The notes under the pieces are model-generated. The model ran no database searches. It was not told the origin of the DNA and saw only the letters and a list, made by a program, of their open reading frames with translations. A stretch of 64,000 nucleotides of DNA from Panopea generosa (Eukaryota > Mollusca > Bivalvia > Adapedonta > Hiatellidae), in assembly GCA_029582155.1 (NCBI GenBank), contig CM055901.1:44449080-44513079 (forward strand). The letters run 5' to 3'. Of the stretch, positions 45,346 to 56,176 are shown one piece after another. Both the position numbers and the translations under genes were made by a program. Numbering within the stretch: the first letter of the stretch is position 1; every line of letters begins with the position of its first letter.

Positions 45346-46525
45346 AGCTTAAATCACACTGTCAGGTATTAAGGGTATTAAAATGTTTCAACCCCTACGG
45401 ATTGCTAATACTTTGCTCCGTTTTGGAAGAAATTATGTTTTACTAGGTGTCTACTACGTTTTGCAAGGTTTTACTGCGTGTTGCCTCGTCTGACATTGAT
45501 AGGCCATAGGTAGGCCGGGTGTCAAAATGGCATATTATCACGATTTCACTAGGAAGATGTACGTTTTACTAAGTGTCTGCATCGTTTCTACTAGGGAGTA
45601 TAACGTAGTTTTTACAATTCGCCGCAGAGAGTAAATATTTGATTTTTAGAGTAATTTAAGGAGCTTTGTTTCTGACATTTGTAGTTCCACAAAATTTGTC
45701 TGCACATTCAATTATTTACTCAGTACAAAAATTTTAGGTTAGCTAGGATTTTTAATGTAATTTATTAAACATTTTTCGTACCATTTTTAGTTTTTTTCCT
45801 TGTTTAAGTAGTGATTAGTGTACAGGTTATAAAATAAAATATAATGTTGTCTGATTCATATCATTGCAGGTCACTATCAGTACAAGGGGTCGGCTCTCAA
45901 GGCTTTCAAGCGGGAAGCTAAGGCTACATAGCCGGGTATACAGGAATTCCGGCCTTCAAGACGTGGGTAGACACTATCAGGCCCCAGGTCGGCTAGTTGT
46001 CCTGGAAACACAGCAAGTCCGGGTCCGGGAGAAAGGAGCTGACGGACAGAGAAAAGTGGATCAAGCAAAAGTTTGGTTTTCTTGGGCTCCACGTTGCTAT
46101 CCCGCAACGGGGATGCCTCTAAAACGGAGTTAAACAAACTACACGTATTAGTACGTACTTATACGAAGTACCAACCAAGATCTAATGAGAACTAATAAAT
46201 CGTAAAAATAAAACGTAGCAAGAAGTAGTAAAAACGTAGTGAAGCGTAGATATTACGTAGTAATACGTAGTGGGCATCCAGGTATTCTAACGTGTGTAAT
46301 ACAATTCTACTACGTTTTAATACGTTTTACTACGTTTTAGCAGGTATATGCAACGTATACCGAGACTCCCCGTCAATTTTGAGCATGTCCAAAACAAACG
46401 TGGCGGGAGCAATCATCATTACGTATATAACCGTGTATAATATTTTTAAATACGTATATTGCCGGTTCAATATGTTTTAAAAACGTAGTAATACCTAGCA
46501 CTCAATACCTGACAGTGTAACTGGG
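45346..46525. mobile_element. Deleted PIF/Harbinger-like element with MADF-type exon
   Basis: Bounded by a 15-bp inverted repeat: ACACTGTCAGGTATT at about 45356-45370, and its inverse AATACCTGACAGTGT at about 46505-46519. The subterminal regions are dense in CTACGT/ACGTAG hexamers ('ctactacgttttgcaagg', 'cgtagatattacgtagtaat', 'ctactacgttttaatacgtt'), which would suit transposase-binding clusters. The centre has one exon of an MADF/Myb-like partner protein. No transposase remains. At 1.2 kb it is a non-autonomous deletion derivative. I could not define a clean 3-bp target-site duplication. Confidence 0.6.
45870..46131 (+). pseudogene. MADF/Myb-like DNA-binding exon of the deleted Harbinger-like element
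   Basis: A good splice acceptor 'tgattcatatcattgcag' ends at 45869. The exon begins HYQYKGSALKAFKREAKA, then after a stop and a frame change continues 'KTWVDTIRPQVG' (stop) 'LSWKHSKSGSGRKELT' and DREKWIKQKFGFLGLHV. The pattern W...L......L....SG.G...LT.R..W....F.FL matches the equivalent part of the MADF-like protein in the larger Harbinger element at 56.7-56.2 kb. Such proteins bind the element's ends and recruit the transposase. Two in-frame stops and one frameshift make it dead. Other frames here are shadows. Confidence 0.55.
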
Positions 46526-47350
46526 GCTTAAGGATACAATGGGACGACATGTTACCCCGTACTTTACTCCGTTTAAGGCGTTACTAGAGTTCGTCGTCAA
46601 TATTCGGTATCTATATCATCCGGTCAAAAGCCGGTCAGAAAGAGTGATTATTAAGTGTAAAATGATCATCCCACAAACTTGACGCCGCTGTTATATAAAG
46701 GGACTATCATATCTTCTTCTTGCAATTTTCAGAAAGAGGAGTTTAAATGAAGGCTTTGTTAATAGCCAATAGACATCCTTTTCTGTTTCAGGTTATAAAG
46801 TATTGCATTGTAATGTTTTACCGTAATTATGACGGTGGATGTTAAACATTAGAGAACGTAGTTTATTACTTTATATAGTCTACGTTTGCAGTTTTTGTTT
46901 ATAAAGCAAATATTGTGACAATTATGGATGGTAAAACATGGCGAGATAAATCGATAGATAAACACATGCTTATATTTGAGGAATACATTGTCTATAGAAC
47001 ACATGCGGTCCTCTTTTATTGTCTTGCATTGAGAGCTGCATATTTATTCATTTGAAATCACTAAGATTTACACGCATTTCACAGTCCAATAAGGTAAAAC
47101 GTTATATATTCTTGCATTTATCATAAACATCATGCCGTTCTACTATCTAACCTTTTTGTGCATCCAGGAATATTCTTATTTTCATGATTTCAGGTTCCCA
47201 TTGGCTTTTATTCATGCCGTGAGAGTGGGCTTTATTACCTCGGACGTCATAAAACCATTAAACAGTCCTAGCAAAGGTGTGAAAGTGGTGAGAAAAGCCG
47301 CCGATATTATTTGATATCGATTGTGTAATATAAAGTGTTAATGTTTTGAA
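46526..47350. other. Anonymous non-coding spacer
   Basis: No gene or repeat that I can support; the 60-codon open frame at 47132-47314 shows no motif. Confidence 0.45.
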
Positions 47351-47353
47351 CTT

Positions 47354-47712
47354 AGCTTGATATACAGGGCTTGGTACCTGCTTGCTTGATATACAGGGCT
47401 TGGTACCGTCTAGCAATGATATACAGGGCTTGGTACCTTCTAGCTTGATAAACAGGGCTTGGTACCTTCTAGCAATGATATACAGGGTTTGGTACCTTCT
47501 AGCTTGATAAACAGAGCTTGGTACCTTCTAGCAATGATATACAGGGCTTGGTACCTTCTAGCAATGATATACAGGGATTGGTACCTTCTAGCAATGATAT
47601 ACAGGGATTGGTACCTTCTAGCAATGATATACAGGGATTGGTACCTTCTAACTTGATATACAGGGCTTGGAACCCTCTATCTTGATATAGGGCTTGGTAT
47701 ATTCTAGCAATG
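47354..47712. repeat. 30-bp minisatellite, about 12 copies
   Basis: The unit is approximately GATATACAGGGCTTGGTACC + TTCTAGCAAT. 'agcaatgat' alternates with 'agcttgat', and there are small length changes of 28-31 bp. It produces spurious open frames on both strands (e.g. 'AWYLLAMIYR' repeats). Confidence 0.92.
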
Positions 47713-48165
47713 ATATATGATTCTGCAGATTGTTCAGTTGCGTCATAGATGACGTCATCACCTTGCAAAAGCGTGAGGACAAGCATTGTGGGACAGGCAG
47801 TGAATTACATGCGTTTAGATAAGGATATAACATACCCGAGTCAAGAGATTTCAGTTACTGGGATAGAGTACCATAAACGATGATAGTATTTTAGTGTGTA
47901 ACCTGTATGTAGAAGGGTTTAGAAGGTAACATATGTGATCAAGGCACAATCACTCTCATTGTATTCAATTTAATGGTAATATTGATGGCAATAATTTACA
48001 CTCTAAACAATATAAAACAAAACCAAAAAATAAGCATTCATTTTTAGGCATCAGTAACTTACCCTCATTAGGTCGATCCATTTAGGAATTAGTTAAATTA
48101 GTTATATTTAGCTTGACTTGACTTGTGAATGTGCTGTTTATTAAGAGATGTTGAATGTGATTTTG
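47713..48165. other. Anonymous non-coding spacer
   Basis: No gene. It carries one palindromic 'gtcatagatgacgtcatcac' near 47741. Confidence 0.45.
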
Positions 48166-48169
48166 ACCA

Positions 48170-48455
48170 TCACTCATGCCATCATTCAGGGCGTCACACA
48201 TGCCATCATTCAGAGCGTCACTCATGCCATCATTCAGGGCGTCACACATGCCATCATTCAGGGCGTCACTCATGCCATCATTCAGGGCGTCACTCATGCC
48301 ATCATTCAGGGCGTCACACATGCCATCATTCAGGCCGTCACTCATGTCATCATTCAGGGCGTCACTCATGTCATCATTCAGGGCGTCACTCATGCCATCA
48401 TTCAGGGCGTCACACATGCCAACATATAGGGCGTCACTCATGCCATCACCCATGC
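48170..48455. repeat. 24-bp minisatellite, about 12 copies
   Basis: The unit is CACTCATGCCATCATTCAGG + GCGT, 24 bp, with CACACA/CACTCA and GCC/GTC variants and no indels. All three plus frames stay open as His/Cys-rich, 'MPSFRAS' and 'THAIIQGV' peptides, a consequence of the unit being a multiple of three. The 3' end runs into the inverted repeat. Confidence 0.93.
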
Positions 48456-48818
48456 CATCATGATGGTGAAAGTCATAACAACGATGATGAAAGTCGAAAC
48501 TACGATGGTGAAAGTCGAAAGCCGAAACTACGATGGTGAAAGTCGAAACCAGGATGGTGAAAGTCGAAACTACGGCGATGAAAGTCCAAACCACGATGGT
48601 GAAAGTTGAAACTACGATGGTGAAAGTCGAAACCACGATGGTGAAAACGCAAAATTCCATCGCGTTTTCACCATCGTAGTTTCGTGATTTTGTGTTTTCA
48701 TCATCGTAGTCTCGTATTTTCACCATCGTAATTTCGACTTTCACCATCGTAGTTTCGACTTTCATCATCGTTGTTATGACTTTCACCATCATGATGGCAT
48801 GGGTGATGGCATGAGTGA
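48434..48818. repeat. Large palindrome with 87-bp perfect arms and a nested inner stem
   Basis: 48434-48520 is the exact reverse complement of 48732-48818. Between them a 21-bp unit (GAAAGTCGAAACTACGATGGT and variants) repeats in one orientation and then in the other. The centre is a second stem, 48635-48650 against 48662-48677 (ACGATGGTGAAAACGC and its inverse) with an 11-base loop. The whole 385-bp tract can fold into one long hairpin or cruciform. The minus-strand 236-codon open frame crossing it (48792-48082) is a by-product of the repeats. Confidence 0.93.
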
Positions 48819-48834
48819 TGCCATGGTATGGGGT

Positions 48835-49910
48835 TCAGAAATAAAAAAAACGCGATGGTCCAAATGGAACACCGTAAAATACACATTGTGACAAAATATA
48901 AGCTAGTTTATGTGGCCTGAATTATCATGTCATTTAGTACAAAGTATGTACATTGTACAGACGTGCATAGAGTCACGTAATACATATTTGCTAAACTTAT
49001 TACTAGATAGATAGATTTTTGTGTTGAAGAATTTGTCATTTTGACGTTTACTTCATAAAAATCCGTTGATTAATGACCATTTTAGAAACAGTAAAGGGGT
49101 TGATTATTGTCAAACTAACTATATTTCACCAGTAGCCTTTTATATATTTTTTAATCGTACGGTATCGGGTGACAATATAATCCGTGAGTTTCTTGAGGGA
49201 CCTAATGTATGTGGTTATTTTGTATATATACATGGTTGAAAACCAAAATCTCTGTCAGTTGGCAGGTTTCACCATGCGGAAGCGTTGTGACAAGGAGTGT
49301 ACGACATTATAACTTGACCGCGACATACGGTATTTGTGTGAGTACTTTTTACATTATGTTTTATATAGTTTAGTAATTTTAATGTCTGATAGCTATATTA
49401 TAACATAATCAGATCTTATTTTTTTTTGTATAAATTGTTGATATATATTCAAACTAGAATGTGGTGAATTTAATTTCATATCCGCAGTATTGACAAATGT
49501 TTATTAGGATATAGGCCGAGGAATATGGGAACGTATTTTTAGATGTTATATTGTAGATATGGAAATATGTATAGATGTATATGCTACCACGAGATTTAAT
49601 AGACGATGATAAGAAATGAATGTACTGCTATTACATATTGATAAAATTAGGTCTACCAGGAAATGTGATATATTGTAAGAAATGAATGAACTGTTATGCT
49701 ATATTGGTTAAACAACCATGAAATAGTTAGATTGTAAATGATAAACGAAGTACTATTACATATTAAGTAAATAGTAAATCTGAGTTTATATATAACATAT
49801 ATGTAGCCGTTAATTGACGTTTGTGCGACGTAGGTCACACGAAGGACGTTACCGACGTAACAAGAGTCAGACGTAGGTAATACCGTCATAAGGACGTGCA
49901 AACCACATAT
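48835..49910. other. Non-coding spacer
   Basis: No recognised gene or element. Very AT-rich; it ends with a short ACGTAGG/ACGT-rich patch near 49815-49895 next to the SINE. Confidence 0.45.
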
Positions 49911-49924
49911 TCGTCATATCTTCT
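49911..49924. repeat. Target-site duplication, SINE 3' side
   Basis: TCGTCATATCTTCT, identical to 50235-50248. Confidence 0.88.
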
Positions 49925-50234
49925 GTTGTTGTATGGTGTTTAGCGTCGCTTTCAACAATCTTTCAGTCATATCGCTACGGTGTCTACTTGAGACAGTATT
50001 CTTAGCGCTGTCACACTGGAGTATCATGCCGCAGACACATGGTATGATTCCCCACCCAGTCACATTACACTGACACCTGGCGGACAAGACCTAGAACTCT
50101 CCTCTAAATGCTGAGCGTCAAGCGAGGAAGCTTTTAGTACCATTTTTAAAGTCTTTGGTATGACCCGGTCGGGAGTGAATTCACGACCTTCCGCATGCGA
50201 GGCGGACGCTCTACCACTAGACCATGCCGCGGTC
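49925..50234 (-). mobile_element. tRNA-Ala-like SINE, minus strand, with perfect 14-bp target-site duplication
   Basis: Read on the minus strand from 50234, 'gaccgcggcatggtctagtg' and 'gtagagcgtccgcctcgcat' form a tRNA head with A box (TGGTCTAGTGG) and anticodon stem-loop CCGC-CTCGCAT-GCGG. The central CGC would be an Ala anticodon. 'ggtcgtgaattcactcccga' supplies a weak B box. The body has 'tctaggtcttgtccgccagg' and 'actgggtggggaatcatacc'. It ends 'agcgacgctaaacaccatac' and a short 'aacaaca' tail. The 14-bp duplication on both sides is perfect, so insertion was recent relative to the rest of the window. Confidence 0.85.
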
Positions 50235-50248
50235 TCGTCATATCTTCT
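50235..50248. repeat. Target-site duplication, SINE 5' side
   Basis: TCGTCATATCTTCT, identical to 49911-49924. Confidence 0.88.
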
Positions 50249-50666
50249 CACACCACTATTACATTCCCCATAGGGCTCCATCGTACATGTGACATTTATG
50301 TCCAAAACACAGTGAAAAATAAAAATGCATCATCAGTCTGGGCTCAAATTCTTCACTGGTTCAAGATATGCAATTATACAGTGGAAAAAAACATACCTTG
50401 AGCAGGTTTGTTTTTAATTCAATGCTTTTGTGAGACCTATCAACTTCCAGAGTAATAATATATCAACTATTTACCCACGATTTGGTTCGAACAAACAATT
50501 CTCAAATAACACAGAATTGTCAAGAAAGCTTGTATCAGCATCTAATTTTCAGTGGTGATTTCTAAAATACTGACACTTTAACTCATTTAGGAAAAAATAA
50601 ATCATTGCAGTTCAAAGCCCTGAAAAAAGAAGAAAAAGAGAACTGAAGTTTTATTTTTTACCTCCT

Positions 50667-50852
50667 TCATCTGTAGGTTCGGATTATTTCTACGTCCTTC
50701 ATCTGTAGGTTCGGAGTACTCAAGGGAGATAATAGTGGTGTGAGTCCATATGGACGACGTGGCATTTCTGGCGTCAGATTGGAATCGACATTAACGAGTT
50801 CAGTACAACATAGATCACGGAAAAAGAACCCTGTTGATACATCCATCGCCAT
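50667..50852 (-). other. Candidate short exon or small ORF, minus strand
   Basis: 61 codons from MAMDVSTGFFFRDLCCTELV, with an acceptable start context (cctcATGG) and coding-like composition (LTPEMPRRPYGLTPLLSPL). Just downstream the minus strand reads 'cagatgaaggaggtaaaa', which offers a splice donor, but the frame meets a TGA a few codons before it. The 3' part has a tandem duplication of 'ccgaacctacagatgaagga' about 31 bp apart (plus 50668-50720). This could be a host first exon, a retroposed fragment, or chance. Confidence 0.25.
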
Positions 50853-50937
50853 GAGGGACGATTGGAGATATACCTTCGCATCCAGACGCGGAAGTTCTAT
50901 TAAAATAAATATAGCCTTATAACGTTATAACGTCCGA

Positions 50938-51045
50938 TAGCAGTTTGTATCGCAACGTCAGTAATATACTAGTGAGTAGCTATTTACATCGCGACATCAG
51001 CAATATACGAGTGAGTAGCAGTTTGTATCGCGACATCAATAATAC
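50938..51045. repeat. 39-bp tandem repeat, about 3 copies
   Basis: 'tagcagtttgtatcgcaacg' + 'tcagtaatatactagtgag' is repeated almost three times with a few substitutions. Confidence 0.85.
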
Positions 51046-52164
51046 TAAAGCTTAATAAAATGGACGAATGTCAGTGTCATAACAGCTTAGAACATTAAAA
51101 GACTGGTGTTTTGTTCATGTTGAGTAAACCTCGTTAATTTGTTTATATTGTATAATTGTAAATTCATAATTTTATTTATCATACAATAAAATTGTAAATT
51201 CTATTTTGAGTACATTTATATTCTACCCTAATGAGTTGTCGGCCCTTGCTGATTTTGTAACACACATTTGCTCTCCTGATGCCATAGTTTGTAAATTCTA
51301 TGTTATAGTTCATTAACCCAACACCTCCTTTGCAATTTACCACATATGACTCGATATTCGCAATAATAGTATAATTACATAAACCATTTTAACAAAACTG
51401 CTGCTGGTCTTAAAAATAAACCATTCTCTCTCTAGCATAATACGTTGCAATATACACCGTTCCACTCACAATGAGGTTCTCTACTTGTGTAGTTTGTGTA
51501 TGATGACATGACCCGATACTGTAACTCTGCTGGTGTTATTGTGACACATGTTGCTCCAACACGTGTGCTCTCCAGACATCAACATCGGTGCCATTAATCT
51601 TACTGCAAGTCGTGTACGATTCCCAGGAGAAATAAAACACGAAACCAAACAATCATTTGGAAAGATAAAAAAATTTCATTGTTGATAACTGTACATTGCT
51701 GATTCAAGCAATAATCCCCAAACCAAACTAAATATTCATGTCTTTGTATAAATGGGCTTATTTTCGAGAAAAACAGTTTCGAAAGGCTTCCCTGAAGAGT
51801 TTTTCCCCCAAAATGAATAATAAATATATCGCTAAAAAAAGAAATTAATATGTACTATTAAGTACTCTTTAGGGTTTATTTTAACAAAGATCTGTGAAGA
51901 AAAATCAGTTATGTTTGTATGACAATATGTACGTTTCAAAGATGTTGGTTAAGATACAATAGAAATTCAACAGCTCAAACCCGACTAGAGTGGACAAAAT
52001 AGTTCGTGTAAAGGGTTGTTCGAGCCAAAAATTGTTCAACATCATACCATACATGTACATAAAATAGGAATTTAGCAAGGACCAGTCAAGTGATATTCTC
52101 AAAATACGGCCAGATTACTTGTTTGCGGTAATACTTGTAAACGATATGGAAAATTGACTACCTA
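51046..52164. other. Non-coding spacer before the Harbinger element
   Basis: No gene, repeat or structured feature that I can support. Confidence 0.45.
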
Positions 52165-52771
52165 TAACACCCTTTTTACACCGAACTCGTTCTCACTACG
52201 TTCTGAAAAATGTAGCCGAACGGGCTCAAACTGTGTGCAAACGGTAGTGGACGTAGTAGCAACGTTTTAAGGTCTGATTACGAACTTCATGAACGAGCTC
52301 GGACGGGTTTGAACGGGAATGGTGTTCCAGAACTTTGAGCCTGTTCAAAATTTCCGGGCGACCATCCCATTCTATAATTAGACGGAGTGACAACGTACTT
52401 AAAACGGGATGGACGTACTACGAACGGAATTGCCGTACTTGGATCGTACTAGGAACGTGCTATGACGTGATGGGATCGGGCGTCAATTGGTAGTACGTGT
52501 GCACAACGACCGGGTTCGTTTGTAGCTCGTTCATCCCGTTCGCAGACAGACTCAATTCGACCGCATTACGTCCTCAGTGCGTTGTTATTCCGTCTAAATA
52601 TATAAAAACAAAATAACAAGTTCTAAACAAGTTTGCAACACGTTTCCACACAGTTCCAAAAGTCCTCAGTAGGTTCTCAGTACGCTCTACTCGTTTAGAG
52701 TACGTTTATTGCGTTCTTACGCAGTTTTTACAACGTCCACCCCTTTTGCAGTACAATCAGACATGGTATGG

Positions 52772-52779
52772 TATAAATA
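52772..52779 (+). promoter_or_regulatory. TATA box of the Harbinger transposase gene
   Basis: TATAAATA within 'ggtatggtataaatacgggc', about 58 bp upstream of the ATG at 52837. That leaves room for a start site near 52803 and a short leader. Confidence 0.6.
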
Positions 52780-52836
52780 CGGGCCGTTTTCTCACTGGTT
52801 CATCATTTGGGCGCACATTATTTTATGCCTTGAACC

Positions 52837-53409
52837 ATGGATAATCTTGCAGCTGTTAACATTTTGAATGTTGGCTTCGTACAATTTTTTGTTGGAAGCA
52901 GAGCAACATTACAATGAGTTGGTCGGCGAGAGAGAACCTACTTCCTGCTGGGGGATGACGCCTCTGGCCTTCGCTCATACCTCATGAAGCCATACTCAGG
53001 CCATCACCTGACAAGAGAACAAATGATTGCCAACTACAGGATCTCTAGAGCCAGACGTGTGGTCGAAAATGCCTTTAGCATTATGGCACAAAGATGGAGA
53101 GTCCTCTTGTCAACAATGCAGCAGATGCCAGTGACCGTACAGATTATCGTTGAAGCTTGTGTGTGCCTTCACAACTTCATCCGTCTCCGAAACCGAGCCA
53201 TTCAGAACATTCAACTAGATGACGAAGATGGTGCACACAACCTCGTTCCTGGTGCCTGGAGACAAGATGTCAACCTCCCAGACATGGACGTGCCACAGGG
53301 AGGAAACAGAGACCTGATTGTGGCCAAAAGACAAAGGGACTATTTGAGAGACTATTTCAACAGTCCAGCAGGACGTGTGCCGTGGCAGGACAGAATGCTT
53401 GATATGTAA
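52837..53409 (+). pseudogene. PIF/Harbinger transposase, internally deleted
   Basis: A DDE_Tnp_4-type transposase. One frame runs from ATG 52837 (MDNLAAVNILNVGFVQFFVG) to the stop ending 53409, with a single TGA at 52915-52917. The C-terminal third is well preserved. 'YFLLGDDASGLRSYLMKPYS' holds the catalytic Asp of the 'lxDxxY/A' motif, and 'NYRISRARRVVENAFSIM' carries the catalytic Glu (E of VVEN). 'RWRVLLSTM' and 'ACVCLHNFIR' follow, and the end is VPWQDRMLDM. The region between residue about 25 and the GDDA block, including the first catalytic Asp and some 200 residues, is missing. The product would be inactive even without the stop. Confidence 0.85.
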
Positions 53410-54349
53410 GTGCCATGCTATGAGAGGACGATAGGAGGCAACTGTTTGATTTGTAATTCAGTTGTGAGCTTAGCTTTCTGGTCGTTCAGTGTCTCATCAG
53501 GATCCAAACTTTAGGCAAAGACTTTTGCATATTTGTGTTTGCGTTTGCTCTGCTAATAGTGATAACTGTCTGCCGATTCAAGAAGTCACGGATTATGCAA
53601 ATGTCTAAATTTAAGTTTAATAGAAAATGTTATAGGCCCGAATTTCAAAGGTGAATTACGGAAGTTACGGTGAAGTATCCTTTAGAGTTGTATACAGATA
53701 GTTACACAGAGTACTTTTAATGTTCATCGAAGGGCTGTAATTCCTAATAAAACTCTATACGTATATGATATCTTCACCAAAGCAACTGTAATTCACATTT
53801 GGATTTCCGACCAAGAACCTTAATTCTATATCATTCTATTATGGTTTACCTGTCTAACCAGATTAGATAATAGAGATTTGCTGGTTGGGTTACAACGGTT
53901 CTCAAGTAAACAAAAATATAGTATGTCCTAGAGAGACATATTCTGTTTTGTTTACATTAATTGCAAGAGAGGGGCAAGAAAATGCAAAGTAACTGTAAAA
54001 CCATTCATATTTGTAAGACATTCATTTTCGTGGATTACGAGAGTAAAGCAATTCACCAATTCAAATGATTCAGAATTCATTTCTTTATTTGAAAGTTTGA
54101 TGAATACGAATATTAATTTAATGTCCCTAAAATGTATTTTACACTTATTCCACGAAATATCATGTCTTCGAATTTAAATGTGTTTACAGTATTTATGTGC
54201 GCCATGGTCATGATTGTATTAGGCGATTGCTTGTAACATTGTATTTGAAAGAAATAAAACACGTAACAGTGATTTTAGTAACATTGTTGTATGTATTTAT
54301 TTTTTCAAATTTCTATTGTTTATTATAGACCAACAAGTCAAGTGATTAC

Positions 54350-54800
54350 TTATCATACTAAATATAAGACAATCATAAAGCATAATTATTACCATATGCA
54401 TTATTATCATTTTAACCATTAGAAACACAAGTTATAAAATTAAGTAAAACCTCCAAATAGCGGCCACCCAAAGGACGGCTCATATTAGGGCTTTTCGACA
54501 GGTGGCTTAATGCAAGTGGAAAGTAATGCAGAAAGCTCACGCATAATCTATGTATTTTCACGCATAATCTATGTATTATGAGCGGCCGCTGTAGAGGTTT
54601 TATTTACCACTTACATGTATTTTCATGCTGTACTTCAGCTTATAAAAAATATATCGAAATAGCGTCTTGAACGGAATATGAAACAATCATAAAGCATATC
54701 ACCATATGCATTGTCATATTTTTATCAATACCAAACACAAATTATAAAAATTACAGTAAACCCTTCACAAAGCGGGCACTCAAAGGACGACTCATAGTAT
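54350..54800. repeat. Direct duplication of ~130 bp flanking a small MITE
   Basis: 'caatcataaagcataattattaccatatgcat...aaacacaagttataaaattaagtaaaacctccaaatagcggccacccaaaggacggctcata' (54370-54485) recurs as 'caatcataaagcatatcaccatatgcat...aaacacaaattataaaaattacagtaaacccttcacaaagcgggcactcaaaggacgactcata' (54685-54798). Both copies end within the 'agcgg.cac.caaaggacg' motif. Confidence 0.7.
54445..54605. mobile_element. Small MITE, ~160 bp ('agcggccac' type)
   Basis: The inverted ends are 'aaaacctccaaatagcggccac' and, read from the other side, 'aaaacctctacagcggccgc'. The interior has a 22-bp direct duplication (tcacgcataatctatgtatt, twice). It sits inside the Harbinger element, so it is the younger of the two. 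There is no coding capacity. A clean target-site duplication is not evident. Confidence 0.55.
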
Positions 54801-55669
54801 AGCACTAGTCACAATCAATCTATTTCTGCTCGTCAGTCTCCTTATTATAGGGGGTCCTCCTGTTTATCATCCTGCTGCTGACCTTGCTGTTGATCTAGCA
54901 AGGGTACAACCAGTAGCGAGCTAAGCCCAGAGAAGCTGCTGTCGGGTGTGGAGTCCATAGGGGTGAACTGGGGTGTGTTGAGTAGAGGCGTGCCTTGTTG
55001 TTTGTCCGGTGGTCGCTGCTGCGTCATCGAGGAAGTTGGCTGCTGTGGCTGGAAGACGTTCTGTGGTTGCTGCTGCTGCGGCTTGAACAATTGCTGTGAC
55101 TGTTGTTGCTGGGAGAATTGCTGGTGCTGAGGAAACTGTTGATTCACCCAGGTAGACTCTGTGGACTCCCAAACACTCACTGTGTTCTGCACAGTAGATG
55201 TCCACATATGAGGAGCTGGTTGCCAACCAGTTGTAGCTGTAGCTGTACGCTGCTGTTGGCCTCTTTTCAGCTCATTATCTCTGTCTTTATACATCAGCAC
55301 AGTCTTCATGATGTCTCTATGCATCTCTTCCCATAAGTGTGGGTGGATTTCGAAGACAGACTCTCTAATGTAATAAACGAAGACCTCCTTCATCCGGTCT
55401 GTTTTGGTCTGACCATCTGGTGCATGAGACTATTCTGCATCTCCATGAACTGGTCCATCTTGCTGCTGATGGCCAAGCTGAAGAAGTCACTTTGTTATGG
55501 TGTGGGACCTGGAGTTATTGGTGAAAGGTGTTGTGGTGTTTGAGCTCAGCTGTTGTTGATTGCCAGATTTCTGACTTGTTATCTGTGGAGCGGGTGAGGG
55601 TGTGTCTTCTTCATGTACGGGGTCGGGTGTTGTAGCTGTAGCTGTTGGTGGAGGTAACTTGGACTTGAG

Positions 55670-56176
55670 CTGCAACAATAAGAATAAATCGTAAGTATAG
55701 CATAGTAAGTACATGTTGCTAATACAGTTAAGTTTTACACTTACCAAAAGCATTAGTACAGAGTATCTTACTACAAGCTGCTATCTGAAAAAAAATAATG
55801 CAAGGTACATAACATGGTTTATCACATAACGGCTTCTGTATTCAAGTTAATGTAGCCATTACATTATTTCCTTATATTGCACACGTTTAATATAAGTTGT
55901 GACGTCATGACGTCGTTTAAGGGGGCGGTGGCGTTTTGGTCCAGCGAAAACATACACATAGACCTGTCAAAATGTGATAAGTTATGTGATAAAAGAATAT
56001 GATGCTTGTAGTCATTTAGTATTATTACATAAACTCGTCTAGAAAATGTTGTTAACTCGCCAGAGGCTCGCTTAACAGCATCTTCAAGGCTCGTTTAATA
56101 TACATTTATACTAAATGACTCGCAATATATCCTATATACATAAAATGTTAATGTAGTAATGTGAAGATGTACTTAC
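55670..56176 (-). other. Phase-0 intron of the MADF-like gene, with a foldback insertion
   Basis: 507 bp, GTAAGT...TTGTTGCAG. It carries a doubled CRE-like 'tgacgtcatgacgtc' near 55901 and a near-perfect foldback at 56011-56119. Confidence 0.65.
56011..56119. repeat. 109-bp foldback in the intron
   Basis: 'gtcatttagtattattacat' ... 'gttaactcgcc' pairs with 'gctcgcttaac' ... 'atttatactaaatgac' around a 4-base loop (agag), giving about 50 bp of imperfect stem. The size and shape are like a precursor microRNA or a minimal MITE. Confidence 0.7.

Larger units (their letters stand above)
53410..54844. other. Interior of the Harbinger element between the two genes
   Basis: Non-coding. It contains a MITE-like insertion (54445-54605) and a roughly 130-bp direct duplication (54350-54485 against 54672-54800), both AT-rich. 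Confidence 0.5.

Noticed and set aside
48129-48539. His/Cys-rich zinc-finger-like protein
   Set aside because: HSCHHSGRH repeats arise from the 24-bp minisatellite; all three frames are open and the motif spacing is not that of a zinc finger.
48082-48792. 236-codon minus-strand Asp/Met-rich protein
   Set aside because: Produced by reading the 24-bp array and palindrome; low-complexity by-product.
50165-50234. Functional tRNA-Ala gene
   Set aside because: The head is attached to a SINE body and bounded by a target-site duplication; the T-arm is degraded.
54845-55393. Polyglutamine host transcription factor
   Set aside because: The Gln-rich segment is the C-terminus of the Harbinger partner protein and joins in phase to the MADF exon.
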